DNA of 64,000 nt, taken from contig CM077831.1 in assembly GCA_039720395.1 (NCBI GenBank), positions 14,500,982-14,564,981 on the forward strand, written 5' to 3'. This document shows positions 33,699 to 46,821 of this stretch, one piece after another. The stretch is from Liquidambar formosana. Taxonomy: Eukaryota; Streptophyta; Magnoliopsida; Saxifragales; Altingiaceae. Positions within the stretch are counted from its first letter, which is position 1, and every line of letters begins with the position of its first letter. Below the pieces are notes generated by a model, which saw only the letters and a program-made list of their open reading frames with translations, did not search any database and was not told where the DNA came from. The position numbers were made by a program, and so were the translations under genes.

Positions 33699-36600
33699 AT
33701 GGCCGACGAAAGAACTAGTGAGAGGCACTTTGACCTTGAGGCTTGCCTGAAAGCCATCATGGCCAAGCTTGACCATACCGCCGAGACATCCGATACCGCA
33801 TTGAAAATGGCTCAAGAGAACCAATAGAAGATGGCGGATCTTGAACAAAATGGCTCTAAGGCCCATTCCTCGGGTATACCTCATGGGGCTGGCACCGAAG
33901 AGGGACCTCAATCCAATGAGAACACCAAGACAAGGGGGGAAAGTAGCTCGAAACCTGAGGTCACCAACCTAGAAGGGGAAGCCAAGGGGAAAGGTACTAG
34001 CAGTGATTCCGTGTTAGCTAGCAAGGTAGAAGCTTTGGAGAGAACCATAAAAGGGATTCGCAGGGCTGATGACATGGTTGATGTGCGGACTCTATCCCTG
34101 TTTCCAACGGCTCGTATTCCACTACAATTCAAGATGCCGGAGTTAGAAAAGTTCGATGGGACGGGTTGCCCTAAGACTCATTTGAAGATGTACATGCGAG
34201 CTATGCACCCTCGAGGGGCTACTGACGAGCTTTTAGCTCAAATGTTCCATGAAACCTTGGCCACTTCTGCTTTGAAATGGTTCTTATCCTTGGATGAGAA
34301 TAGAACCCGGACTTGGGAAGACATATGCAATGAGTTTTCAGAGCACTACAAGTATAACACAGAGGTGGACGTTACTCGAAGGGACCTAGAAACTACCAAG
34401 CAAGGGGCTCATGAAACTTTCTCCGCTTACATTACAAGGTGGAGACAAAAGGCGTCGAGAATGACGGATAGGCCGAATGAGGAGGACCAAATTCAGTTAG
34501 TGGTTAAGAACCTGCTGCCCGTGTATCACAAGCACCTATTTGCCCACTATTTCCCAAATTTCAAAGCTCTCATTGGGGCTGGCACGCAGGTTGAAGATGC
34601 TATCAATGATGGGACAATCAAGACTGAGGAAGTGAGGAGTCGCAAGACAAACTTTACTGGGAAGAACAATGCCGAGGTCAACACCATAACTCAACCAATC
34701 CAACCCTTTTCTCTCAATGATGTCAATCCACCTCGCCAATTCACTGACCTATTCATGCCACTCGAAAGAGTCCTTGAAAAGCTCATAAGTCGTGACCTAT
34801 TGAAGCCACTCGACCCAAGACCTCCACCAAATCCCTTACCCAAGAGCTACAATGAGAATGAGTACTGCAAGTACCACCAATCCAAAGGCCATGCCACCAA
34901 TCGCTGTATTCACCTTCGCCACCAAGTCCAAGACCTCATTGACAAGCAAGTCATTTCACCACCAACCCGTCCAAATGTCACCCGTAATCCTCTCCCATCA
35001 CACAACAACACACCCCCACCTAACACCATAAATGCCATTGGGGTTGAATCCTCTCGCCCTCGCCATCCCATAAGACAATACACTCCGCTCCCCGTGACCT
35101 TAACCCGTCTCTTCACCATTTGCCGCAATAACAGCCTTATCATGCCACTTCCACCAAAGCCAAGACCATCAACCCCTCACCAATATTGCCAATACCATTG
35201 TGCACCCGGCCATGACACCGAGGCTTGTTCTATACTAAAGAAGATCATCCAAGACCTCATTGACCAAAAGGTTTTGTTGTTGCCAAAGAAATCTATCCAA
35301 CAAGAGCTGAAAGAAAGATATGAAGCAGGGGATCCTCAGGTTGGCCTATTAGGTGAAGCGTCGGGGAAATATGATTACTATGTGCTGTACTCAAGCCCAA
35401 GTCCGATATCAGATGAGCCGATAGTCCCTTCAGGTTGGGATGACTTGCCGACAGAGATGGAGAGCATCGACATGATAGAATGGGATGACTTGATGAATGA
35501 CTCCGAGGAAGTCCATGACATATGGGCTAGCGATGATGAGTTGGACCATATAACCAGAGGGGGTCGTCATTTCAAGCCCCCCCACCTAGAATCTGAAAAT
35601 CCGTTGGAAGATTTGGAAGGGCAGAGGCGTCCTAGCTTGCAAGAAGAAGAGGATGAAGTGCTTAGGCAGCTGAAGAAGACCAATGCCAACATTACTATTT
35701 GGGGCTTGCTCATGGCCTCGCATAAGCACAGACAGACCGTGTTGAAACTGTTGAATCAGATACAAGTGCCTGTTGACACATCCCCCGAGGGATTGGTACA
35801 TTTGGTGAATCCAACTCCCAAGAACTCAACCATTGTGTTCACCGATGTAGACCTACCTAAAAGCGGGCTGAGCCATTCTCAAGCTCTCTATGTGACCGTT
35901 GACACTATGGGGAAGAGGGTTCCCACCGTTCTTATCGACAATGGGTCCGCACTGAATGTATGTCCTCTCCGAACTGCCACTGTTTTGGGTTTGGGACCCA
36001 CTGATTTCACGCCATCCGGGCAGACCGTAAGAGCTTATGACAACACCCGCCGAGAAGTAATAGGGGTAGTTACTTTGCCTCTTATCATGGGACCCACTGA
36101 ATTTAGGGTGGAATTCCAAGTGTTGGATGTGCCGTCATGTTTCAACTTGCTGTTGGGCCGACCTTGGATCCATCCTGCTGGGGCTGTGCCATCTTCACTC
36201 CATCAAAAGGTGAAGTTTCCTTATGAAAGAGCCATAGTAACGCTTCAAGTGGACTATGAATTGAAACTCGCAGGTGTGCCTATATGTGAGATACAACCCG
36301 AATCAGCAGCGATACCGCTATCTGGGTTTGACTATGTCCAATGCATTGAGAAAGAGCTCGAAAAGGGTGAATTAATACCCTTGGACTTTTGCCCCCATGG
36401 CAACTTGCATGTTGGTGAAATCATGAGAAGGATGAGTTTCTTTCCAGGCATGGGGCTAGGGCGTCGCCAACAAGGGATCCCTACGTCTATTCAAAGCCGT
36501 GTCACCTCATATACTTTTGGGTTAGGATATGAGCCCTCCAAAAATGATTATGCGGAAATGCTGAAGAGGAACAAAGAGAAAGTAAGAGCCAAAGCCGAGG

Positions 36601-37037
36601 GAAGGGTGCCAGACCTGAAGATCTTGCCATATCGACCTACTTTGAATGGTTACTTCGTCAAAAAAGGGGATGATTTTCTATATTGCGGGTTTCCAGAGCC
36701 CACCTTTGACCAAGCTACCAAGATCCGAGTTCCGGGTTTTGAAATCTTCTTCACCGAATGGTATCCAATCACAGTTGAAATGGTGGATGATGAAGCCATC
36801 AATGATGAGTTCTAGGAAAGGAAAGAAGAAGACTGGGCAGAGAACCTTGATGCAGGGGCTATGGCTGAAATGTTCCAAGATATGATCCTCACCGTGGAAG
36901 ACTCGACCATTGCAGAACTCCAGGGTTCATCCATTAGCCATGCTACTATGCCACTCCCGAATTGGTACCTTGAATGTGGTGCCATTGCGGAGCTCCATGA
37001 AGAAGAAGATGTTGGCCTACCTGATGGCAGCTTGTAG
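33699..37037 (+). pseudogene. Element B gag-protease with two nonsense codons
   Basis: Collinear with A's intact gene from the ATG at 33699 to the normal TAG at 37035-37037. TAG at 33825-33827 replaces CAG, and TAG at 36813-36815 replaces TGG; both are single transitions in CAG/CTG (CHG) sites. Between them 994 codons are open, with the gag core, both CHHC knuckles (the second reads YCQYHCAPGHDTEAC), the DNG protease site (VLIDNGSALNV) and the G-patch-like segment. About 24 amino acid differences from A over roughly 1060 residues. Confidence 0.95.
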
Positions 37038-37203
37038 GTGTCTTAGTTTAGTAATATTTCCCTAATTCAATAAGATGTATCTACTCAACTCTCTTTGTGG
37101 AGTCATGGTATTGATACAGATTTGTTTGTTTTCTTTCTTCTTTTGTGTGTCATTCCTACTATTCCTAGTCAATAAAGTGTGTTTTCTTTCCCTATATATG
37201 CAG
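37034..37203 (+). other. Intron-like spacer between protease and RT (element B, 170 nt)
   Basis: The GT donor at 37034-37035 begins one base before the gag-protease stop; the AG acceptor at 37202-37203 is followed by 19 nt and then the pol ATG at 37223. As in A, the exon phases match. A three-base length difference from A (167 versus 170) leaves the flanking frames untouched. Confidence 0.65.
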
Positions 37204-40200
37204 TGTCTCTTTTCTCTCCTCTATGGATATTTATGGCATGGATATAGATCCTAGGAACGATGTCCCCCCGGAGCTCGTTGAGCAAAGGAAAAGGGGCGTC
37301 ACCAAACCTAATATGGATGAATTGGAATCAATCAACTTAGGGACGAATGAATTGCCAAGAATAGTTAAAATTGGGAAAACCCTCTCCCCCGTTGAAAAAG
37401 AAAAGATGATCTCCCTCTTGAAAGCCAACATTATGGCTTTTGCATGGTCTTATGAAGACATGCCTGGCATCGACCCCGATATTGTGCAACACTATATCCC
37501 CACTAATTCCCTAAAGAAGCCGGTAAAGCAGAAACTCAGAAGATTAAAACCAGAATGGGTTCTAAAAGTAAAAGAAGAGGTAACTAAACAACTAGACGCG
37601 GGTTTCCTCCAAGTTGTGGAGTACCCCGAGTGGCTGTCGAATATAGTGCCTGTGCCTAAAAAAGATGGGAAAGTAAGGATGTGTGTCGATTTCCGAGATC
37701 TCAACGCCGCGAGCCCTAAGGATGACTTTCCTTTACCCCATATCGACGTGTTGGTGGATAGTACAGTGGGACATGCACTCCTCTCCTTCATGGACGGATT
37801 CTCCGGGTATAACCAGATAAAGATGGTGCCTCAAGACATGGAGAAAACAGCCTTTATCACGCAATGGGGAACGTACTGTTACAAGGTAATGCCTTTTGGC
37901 TTAAGAAACGCTGGGGCTACTTACCAAAGAGCAGCTACGACCCTATTGCATGATATGATCCATAAGGAAGTCGATGTTTATGTCGATGATATGATCGTAA
38001 AGTCCATGGATAGAGAAGGGCATTTCAAGGCACTAGAGAAATTCCTAGAGCGAGCAAAAAAGTACAATCTCCGTCTCAACCCACAGAAGTGCGCTTTTGG
38101 TGTCACTGCAGGCAAGTTATTGGGGTTTATGATCACTCAGAGAGGTATCGAAGTGGACCCAGGGAAGATAAAAGCTATTGTGGAGATGGAGCCGCCTAGC
38201 ACTGAGAAGTAGATCCGGGGTTTTCTGGGAAGAGTTCAATACATAAGCCGATTCATTGCCAACTTAACCATGGTTTGCGAACCAATCTTCAAATTGCTTA
38301 AGAAAGGTGTGCCAAAAGTATGGAACGAAGAATGCCAAGAGGCCTTTGAGACCATTAAGAGATACTTGAGCAATCCTCCAATCTTAGTTCCCCCACGGCA
38401 AGGTGCGCCGCTTTTGTTATACTTAACGGTCACCGAAACCGCGACGGGGGCTATGTTAGCTCAATATCTCGAAGGGTCTACAAAGGAGAATGCCATCTAT
38501 TACTTAAGCAAGAAAATGATAGACTATGAAGTGAAGTACAATGCGATTGAAAAAGCTTGTGTGGCACTAGTATGGGCGACGCAGAAACTCCGACACTACA
38601 TGATGTCCTTCGAAGTGTTCTTGATAAGTCGCATGGACCCGTTGAAGTACCTGGTAGAAAGGCCAGTATTGTCATTCAGAACTGCTCGATGGTCAATTCT
38701 CCTTAATGAATTCGACATCAAGTACGTGAATCAGAAGTCTATCAAGGGAAGCGTCATCGCAGACTACCTAGCCAGCTGTCCGGTGTCATCATCCGCTCCG
38801 TTCAACGATCAATTCCCAGATGAGGACGTGCTAGAGATTGGTAGAAAAACTTGGAGAGTATACTTCGATGGGATAGCCAATAAGAAAGGTTATGGGATAG
38901 GAGTCCTGCTGGTCTCACCCGAAGAGGCATTTACACCATTGGCGGTCAAGTTGGGGTTCGAAGCTACCAACAACATTGCTGAGTATGAGGCCTGTATCCT
39001 AGCATTGGAAGCGGCACTTGAATTGGGGATCAAAGAATTAGAAGTGTTCGAGGACTCGGCGCTAATCATTTGTCAGATAAAAGGGGAATGGAAAACTCGA
39101 GATGAGAAGCTGCTACCCTACCATGCCTACCTGGAAGCTCTAACTAAGGAGTTCTCAGAGATAGAATTTAACTACCTTTCAAGGAACAAGAACCAGTTCG
39201 CCGATGCCTTGGCGACCCTAGCATCCATGGTGGAGATACCTGAAGGGGGAAATGTGAAGCCGTTGGTGATAGAATGCCGAGACAAGCCTGTGTACTGTTG
39301 TGCAATCCGAGGAGGAGAGGTAAATGATGGCCGTCCGTGGTTCCATGACATAAAGAAGTTCATTGAAGAAAGGGAATACCCAAAAGGAGCATCTCGTATC
39401 GATAGAAAAACCCTAAGGCGGTTGGCGAGTCACTATGTACTTTGTGGAGGAAAGCTATATCGGAGATCATACGATGGGATCCACCTGCTGTGTGTCACCG
39501 AGGAGGAAGCCGAGCATCTGATTAAAGAAATCCATGAAGGGACAGGGGCTCCGCACATGAACGGCTATATGTTGGCTAAGAAAATCATGAGGCTAGGCTA
39601 TTATTGGTCCACCATGGAAAGAGACTGCCACGCACATGTCAAGAAGTGCCACAAATGCCAACTGTTCGCCAGTGGACAACATTTGCCTTCTATGCCTTTA
39701 ACAAGTATGTCGTCACCTTGGCCATTCGCAGTATGGGGGATAGATATCATCGGACAGATCAAGCCAAAGGCATCAAATGGGCATGAATACATCCTGGTCG
39801 CCATCGACTACTTCACTAAGTGGGTGGAAGCAGCGTCCTTCAAGACCTTGAATTCCAAGAAGGTAGCACAGTTCATACAGCACAGCATCATCTATCGATA
39901 TGGGGTACCGCATGAAGTTATCTCAGACAATGGCCAGCACTTTCAGAAAGAAACCCATGAGCTCTTGCAAAAGTATGGCATAGCCCACCATCTGTCGTCA
40001 CCATACCGTCCTCAGACTAATGGAGCGGTGGAAGCAGCTAACAAGAACATCAAGAAGATACTACAGAAGACTGCGGACTCACACACAGACTGGCATGAGA
40101 AGTTGCCATTGGCTCTATGGGGTTACAGAACATCAATAAGGTCGTCAACAGGGGCTACCCCTTATTCTCTAGTTTATGGAATGGAGGCCGTGTTGCCAGT

Positions 40201-40582
40201 TGAATTGGAAGTTCCTTCACTAAGAGTTGCCGTGGAGAGCCAGATAACAGAAGTGGACTGGGTTAAGAGCCGCTATGATGGGTTAGCTTTGCTGGATGAA
40301 AGGCGTTTAAGGGCGCTGTATCATGTTCAGGGGTATCAACGGAGAGTTGCCAGAGCATTCAACAAGCATGTCAAAGATTGAGGTCTAAAGAAAGGGGATG
40401 TAGTGCTGAAAGAAATCAGAGCTCCAGTGTTCGATCCGCGGGGAAAATTCAAGCCAAGTTGGGGTGGGCCATACATCATCAAAGAGATATTGCCAGCAGG
40501 GGCTGTTCGCCTCATGGATTTAGATGGAATTGAGTTCGTTCGTCCAACTAATTTGGATCAATTGAAGAAATATCATGTTTGA
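37204..40582 (+). pseudogene. Element B pol: RT, RNase H, archaeal-type RNase H, integrase, two nonsense codons
   Basis: Same domains as A's pol: RT with FMDGFSGYNQIKM and YVDDMIVKS; the degenerate first RNase H (VTETATGAML); archaeal-type RNase H (YFDGI, AEYEA, FEDSALI, ADALA); integrase with a zinc finger ending CHKCQLF and the DDE core (GIDIIG, SDNGQHF, EAANK); C-terminus ending LKKYHV with a TGA at 40580-40582. It is broken at 38210-38212 (CAG to TAG) and 40379-40381 (CGA to TGA). The Gln codon that is a stop in A is intact here, so A and B have non-overlapping lesions. Confidence 0.95.
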
Positions 40583-40884
40583 AGCCTGCTAGGTTGAAAA
40601 CCCGTAAGGGCGGCCTAGGCAAAAGTTAAGGCATAAGAATTACGTAAGACCTGATTCTCCATTCAAAAACAAAAAAACAAAAAAAAAAGAAGAAAAAAAA
40701 ACCATGGAGATACGTAGGCAACCCATAAAGTTACCTTGGGTGCGGTCTAAATCAAACAAGAAAATCCCAAGTTTGATTTATTATTGGCAATTTATTCAAA
40801 ACTAAAATTGATTGACATAGCAATTCATTGGTATTAAGTAAAAGAACTATAAATATGCCATAAATATCCTATTCTATTGAGTCT
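40583..40884. other. Convergent 3' spacer with A-rich block (element B)
   Basis: Mirror image of 13431-13731 in A, with an A-rich run at about 40666-40702 followed by CCATGGAGATACGTAGGCAACC. The run is shorter than in A. No gene is seen. Confidence 0.6.
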
Positions 40885-42171
40885 TCAGTTTTTCTTGGGC
40901 TTCTTTGCAGCTCGCTCTTCAGCTTTCTTCTCCTCTCTTGCATGTCTTCTTTTCTTCCTCAAGTCGTGTTCATAAGTTGCTGTCACTGCTTCCATAATAT
41001 CTTCTCTGCAAGATCCAAGTTCATTGTTCTTGATAAGTCCAAAAATCCTTTCTCTTCGAGTAGTCTCTCTCTCACCTAAATTGCTTTTCAACCATTCCTT
41101 ATACTCTGAGCTCATCATATACGGACCATCAGTATTCGTAACTTGGGTTAGTATCAACTTGCTAGGCCATCGGTCCTTCGCCCAAGTCACTACAGAAAGA
41201 CCCGCGGGCACCACAGGATAGTCACCTTTCAAGGAAGTAGGTATGGTTTGCATGGCACCCATCTGACGAAGAACCCTTGAAGGCCAATAAAAAGAAGTAG
41301 ACCTCAGTCCTATGAGTCTCACCATGGCGCATCCAGAAGTCCGCAGAAGCACCTGGTCACTGCAGCCCCATATGAATACAAACCACTTGACACTCCTCCA
41401 AGAAAGGGTTTGGAAGAAACCTAGCCAATCTCTCAATGAAAATTGTCCAAGTAGTTCAATGCGGCGAAGGCAGTAATACTAGGGCTTGTATGGTGTAATG
41501 GCAACTGGTGACAAGAAATTCAGTCTTTCAAGCAACCACATCTGCAGTAGAATGGGGCTACCTCCTAAAGGAACCTTTGGGTCCTCATGAGTTTTATCCA
41601 AACCATTCAGGGTTTCAGCTAGCACCATGGGAATCAAGTTATGGCCCTTGGCAAGGAGAGGAATCAAGTCACAGATTTGAATGGGAACATGTGGAGTACC
41701 AGTGGAAATAAGAAAACGACCAATGAGGCAAAAGGCAAGAGCATGCTTAATAGGAAAGGTAAAATTCAAAATACCTTTACTATCATAAGCTAAAAAAGAG
41801 GTTGCCAATTTCATCAAGTCTACCATATGGTCCTTTACAAACGTAGAGGCATATTGTGGGTGAATCCCAAGTAGATTAGAGAAAGAAGTAAGAAAGCTTG
41901 GGCGAGGAGTAGGGAGAATGAAAGGACCTACCGTTGAAACTCCATACAATGCACAGAATTCCTCCATGGTTGGGCACAGTTCTTCATAGTTGAAGCGGAA
42001 CACATGAACTTGAGGATCCCAAAAATATGTAGCAGCAGTCAAGAGGTTCGTTTCAAGCCTCACATGCCTCAAGGAGAGCAATGGATCCAAGCCAAAGTAC
42101 TTGAACTCAGATTTTGCTTCAGCACTCATAACTCTCAAAAACCCTCCTAAAAATTTGTCTAGAGCCTCCAT
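40885..42171 (-). pseudogene. Antisense DUF7745-like gene of element B, one nonsense codon
   Basis: Same gene as 12141-13430 in A, from ATG at 42171. TAG at 41479-41481 replaces a CAG (Gln) codon after residue 230. Downstream the frame is open to the end (AERAAKKPKKN-like tail, slightly different from A's). Amino acid differences from A are scattered along the whole protein, about 25-30 in some 425 positions, about two to three times the rate seen in gag and pol between the same two elements. Promoter and TATA box (42227-42220, minus) are conserved. Confidence 0.9.
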
Positions 42172-42644
42172 AATTTCTAATGAATGAATACAAGTAGGTT
42201 TAGGAACCTCTTGGATGTGTTTTTATAGGGAAAATGTCACAAATCCAAGTTCAAATAGGAAAAAACCCATCAGAATAGGAAGTTTCCTATTCAAAGTGGG
42301 ATTTCCGCTTTGGGCTCGGGTAACCACCTAGGCCTGGGCGGCTAGCCTCCTGAGGCCTGGTGGTCACCCAAGCCACCTTGTTTTGGCTTTCTCCCTCGCT
42401 TTGTCTCGCCTTGGCGCGTGATCAAACCTCCTTCCAAATGAGATATTCAACACTTTTTGAGCGTAAAATCAATCAAATTCCATCTTGAAATCAATTCCTT
42501 GAATTGATTTTATGTTCAAAAGGGTTGAATATATTTCCCCTGTGTCATGCCAACTCAAGTGACAATGTGTTAAGTCACTTTCCTCTTGCACCATGCCTGT
42601 TCAATCTTGATAAATTGATCATATATCCTCATTTCAAATCTTGA
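42172..42644 (-). promoter_or_regulatory. Promoter region of the antisense gene (element B)
   Basis: A TATAAAAA box at 42227-42220 (minus) lies 49 bp before the ATG. The GC-rich inverted repeat at 42315-42372 has outer arms CTCGGGTAACCACC and GGTGGTCACCCAAG and a core with GGCCTGGGCGG and GGCTAGCC. It is the same length (58 bp) as in A. No gene is seen in the AT-rich remainder. Confidence 0.75.
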
Positions 42645-43790
42645 TTTTTCATCCTACTTGGTTGAATATATTCATCGCTTGAATGTGTTCTTCCGTTTCA
42701 AAAGTGTATTCACCCTTTGAATATGCTTCTCAGTTTCAAATTCTCATTTTCTATCATACTGGGTTGAATATATTCATCACTTGAATATATTCTTCCATTT
42801 CAAAAGCATGTTCACCCATTGAGTATGCTTCCTAGTTTCAGATCCTCATTATCACTTACTTGGTTAAATATATTCATCACTTGAATATATTTCTCCATTT
42901 CAATGGTATGTTCATCACTTGAACATACTTCTCAGATCATTTGTCACTTACTTGGTTAAGTATATCCATCGCTTGGGTATACTTCTCCATTTCAATGGTA
43001 TACTCATCACTCGAGTATACTTCTCAGATCATTTGTCACTTACTTGGTTAAGTATATCCATCACTTGGGTATATTTTTCCATTTCAATGGTATACTCATC
43101 ACTTGAGTATACTTCTCAGATATTTTGCCACTTACTTGGTTAAGTATATCCATCGCTTGGGTATATTTCTCCATTTCAATGGTATGTTCATCACTTGAAC
43201 ATACTTCTCAGATTATTACTTGGTTAAATATATTCATCACTTGAATATATTTCTCCATTTCAATGGTATACTCATCACTTGAGTATACTTCTCAGTTCAT
43301 TCTCTATCTTACTTAGTTAAATATATTCGTGACTTGAATATATTTTTCATTTTTCAAAAGTATGTTCATCACTTGAACGTACTTCTCAGTCCTTCTCAAT
43401 CATTAAGTATCCTCACCACTTGAGTATACTTCTCAGATTTCATTCTCAGATTACTTGGTTAAATATATTCGTGACCTAAATATATTTCTCCATTTCAATG
43501 GTATACTCATCACTTGAGTATACTTCTCAGATATTTTGTCACTTACTTGGTTAAGTATATCCATCGCTTGGATATATTTCTCCATTTCAAAGGTATGTTC
43601 ATCACTTGAACGTACTTCTCAGATTTCATTCTCATCACTTGGTCAAATATATTCGTGACTAGAATATATCTTTCCATTTCAAAAGTATGTTCATTCGTAG
43701 TGGCTTGAATATGCTTCTCTTATCAATTCTCAACCCTCAGTGGTTTAAGTATACTCATGACTTGAGTACACTTCCTTATTTCAGTCTCAG
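42645..43790. repeat. About 93-bp tandem array of short palindromes (element B)
   Basis: Reverse-complement counterpart of 10175-11660. It is about 340 bp shorter (three to four fewer units), so copy number has changed since A and B separated although the elements are recent. Palindromes again keep a common loop (TCACT) with differing arms, e.g. GTATGTTCA/TGAACATAC and AAATATATTCA/TGAATATATTT. Confidence 0.93.
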
Positions 43791-43910
43791 GTTTTAAACC
43801 TCCCATCATTGTTGGTATCAGTGTGTGATTTCTCTGGGCTTTTTGGCCAAAAATGGGTTGTTCTTTATCATTGGTTCACAAGTGTAACTTGTTCGCCAAT
43901 GAGGGGCTTC

Positions 43911-46511
43911 TGTCACACCCCATTTTTGCACCACCTTACTAGGGCTCATCATTTCATGCATGTTTTTGTTTTGTTTTTGAGTCTAGTCACTTGCATTAGT
44001 TTTCTAGAGTCACAAGGACAATGGATATGAATTTTGGTTCAAATTGGAGTTGATCTTGAGGGATAATAAGAGCTTTTGTGACTTGAGGGGCATAATCGTC
44101 TTTTAAGTCCCAAACTTTTCATTTGACCTTGGAATGATCTCCAAATTGTCAATTGGAGTTCATATGGATGCATATGAGGTATTAAGTCCCGTGGCCCTGA
44201 TGATGAGTTTAGTGTGGTTATTTACGGATTATCCTTGAAGAATTAGTGCGAATCACAGCATGAGATTTTTGGTTAAAATGAAAAGAAAATTATTTTATTA
44301 AATTAGCCATTTTTATCATGACACTAACACGTGTATGTATGTGATGAGTGTGTGTACGCACATACGATACATGTGCATGCGTGTTAGCAGTCAGTCTCCC
44401 AATTTTTATAAAAGACAATTTCCTTTTCCTATTCAGATTAGAAGTCTTTTATCATTATAAAATACCTTTTGATTATTCTCCAAGGAAACCTAGTCCAGGA
44501 AGGAAAGGGAAACTCCAGATTTCAGCTATAAATACTCTCTTAATGTCTTTAAACAAGGGGGAGGAGAAGAGGGTTTGGAGGGAGTGAAATTCGTCATAAT
44601 TCAGCAGCAGATTTTCTGAAAACCAGCAGTCGTATTTTAATCATAACTTTTTCATCCGAAGTCAGAATTTGATGAAATTGGTCTTGTTAGAAAGATAATT
44701 CAATTCTCTACAACTTTGTATTTCACAAGCTTTGTCCAAATCCAACGTTTTCATACCCAAAAACGCGATTGAAGTTGCTGCTGTTGCAAAGTGACGAAAA
44801 TCACTTTTCTTTTCTCTTGTTCTCTTTTTGTTTTCTATTTCTTTTCAAAGTTGAGTGAGTTTTGATCTCTTTGCTGTGATACCACTTTGACAAAGAGGAG
44901 GATTCGTGTTGGTTTGATTCACTCTAAAGACTTGAGGAGCCACGAACAATTACAAACACAAAGGAAGGCCCTTCCTAAGGTATTCTCCTTCTCTATTCAA
45001 GCTTAAACTAGGTTTTCATATGGGTTAGGCTTATTGCATGTTAAAGGTAACTTTTTTATCATGTATTAACACTCTAGCTAGTTAATATACATGGAATATC
45101 TATTTTTTATCTACTGTTTAGCATGCTTTAGGGCTGTCCTTTAGGTTTTTAATGCATAGTTATGATTCTTGTGCTCCTGTTTGTCCTTGTGCTAGGATTA
45201 GTGTCATTGCATGTTAGAGTTAGGATTTTCATCATGTTATATTGCTTTGGTTAGTTAATATGCATGATTTAATTTCTGTTTAGTTTGGTTTTAGCATGAT
45301 TAAAGTATGTCTTGTGAGTTTTTAAGCATATTTGTGAGTTTAGGGTTTTAGAGTCATTGTTTTGTGTTTGTTTTCATATAGCATGATAAAGTAGACTTTT
45401 TTATTTGGTTTTTCTTCGTGTTTGCTGTATATGTCTTGCATATAGAGTAAACATGATAGTTTTGCATGCATATTAGTATGTTTTAGGGTTTTTATGCATG
45501 ATATGGTTCTAGGAATATGTTAGGACTTATTATTGTTCGCTGTTTTTGCTATTGGCATGCTTAGTGGATGATTTTAGGTCATAATACTATTCTGTCCAGA
45601 TTTGCATGTTAGTGTTTTTGCATGGTTTTGAGCACTTGTAAGGGTGCAAATAGGTGTGGTATTTGTCCTAGGGCAAATAGGGCTGCTTATGTCTGAAATA
45701 GCTAATGTTTGGAGTAATTGCGCTCAGGTAAGTGGGTGTGAAGGTGCCCCAATTCACCTTTCTTCTTAACTCATTCTCTTCTCCCTATTTAGGGTTAATT
45801 TTTAATATGATCCTATGGTTTAATTAGAGGTTTCCTTCACCAACAAAATTCTGGTTTTTATTAAGGTTTCCATTTTGTGGATTTCTTTCCTAAAATCAAA
45901 CTTTCTATCAATTCTCTTTTGATCAAATAAGGAAACCTAGGGTTTTTACCATAGGTTTGTATTAGTATTTAACCTTAGTTCTAATCGAACTACGTGGACT
46001 TTGATCCATGTATTTCCCTGCATGGTACGTAGGCGCTCTTCGTGAGGCTCAAGTCCGTTCTAGGATCCAAGCATCCTAGGTTTATTTTTGTTTTCTTTTC
46101 TTCTTTTTCTTTTTCTGTTTTTATGTGCTTATTATGCATGGATGGATAAATGAAATATATGATATGCATGCAATTCTTGTGATGATATACTTGCTGATTT
46201 TTGTACGGGAAAGATCTTAATTTAGCCCAAATGAACTGAGAGACCGAAAGGGTGACATGGGTGCCTATAGGCTTTGCCTAGAACCTTCCCATGTCATAAC
46301 TTAGCCTCCGAATCCCCGATTTCTTTGGTTTTCAAAAGATTGGTTTTTGCCTTTCCTTTTTTATGGAGTCATTCAAATTGTTTTCCTAAAACAAACTATT
46401 TTTAGGGTTTTCCTTGTTTCCTTTAAAAAATAAGGTGGCGACTCCTTTCCTTTTTCTTTTTCAAACCCATTTTCTTTCAATCCCTTGTGGGCCCAATTTC
46501 CGGGGTTCACA
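43911..46511 (+). repeat. Element B 3' LTR (2601 bp)
   Basis: TGTCACACCCC at 43911 to GGGGTTCACA at 46511. Aligns base for base in length with the 5' copy. Differences seen include ATAGTC/ATCGTC, CTGCTG/CTGTTG, GACCTGAGG/GACTTGAGG and CATA/CACA at the terminus. It is preceded by the inverted-repeat block also seen at 10046-10107. Confidence 0.95.
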
Positions 46512-46516
46512 CTTGG
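46512..46516. repeat. Target-site duplication of element B, right copy (CTTGG)
   Basis: Partner of 30218-30222. Confidence 0.93.
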
Positions 46517-46821
46517 GGTTGAAGAGCCTCTTCTTGATGTCCTTCTATCTCTCCAAACTCGTAGCTCCCTCTCTCTCTAGGTGTAAAGTGCAATTAACCT
46601 CTCCCTATGTGCTGAATGTCATGTCCTTTAAATAGAGAACTGACCCCCTAAACCAATGGCTAAGATTAATTCATTAAACAATGATCCTAGGGCTATTAGA
46701 GACTCTCTTGGTGCTCAGACAACTCAAACTTACACACTCCTAAGCTCAAACAAGTTGTAATGGCGGAGGAAACCGTCAAAAGAGGGAGAGAGGAGTCAGA
46801 AGTTAACTTGAAGAAGGATTC

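Larger units (their letters stand above)
30223..46511 (+). mobile_element. Element B: complete Tat-type retrotransposon, plus strand
   Basis: Full element of 16,289 bp, a close relative of A in opposite orientation. Order: 5' LTR (30223-32823), primer site (32827-32843), leader, gag-protease (33699-37037), intron-like spacer (37034-37203), pol (37204-40582), A-rich block, converging antisense DUF7745-like gene (42171-40885), promoter, palindrome array (42645-43790) and 3' LTR (43911-46511). Both LTRs are exactly 2601 bp and differ at about 15-16 positions by eye (about 0.6%). Target duplication CTTGG. Gag, pol and the antisense gene each carry nonsense codons that are C-to-T or G-to-A. Confidence 0.96.
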
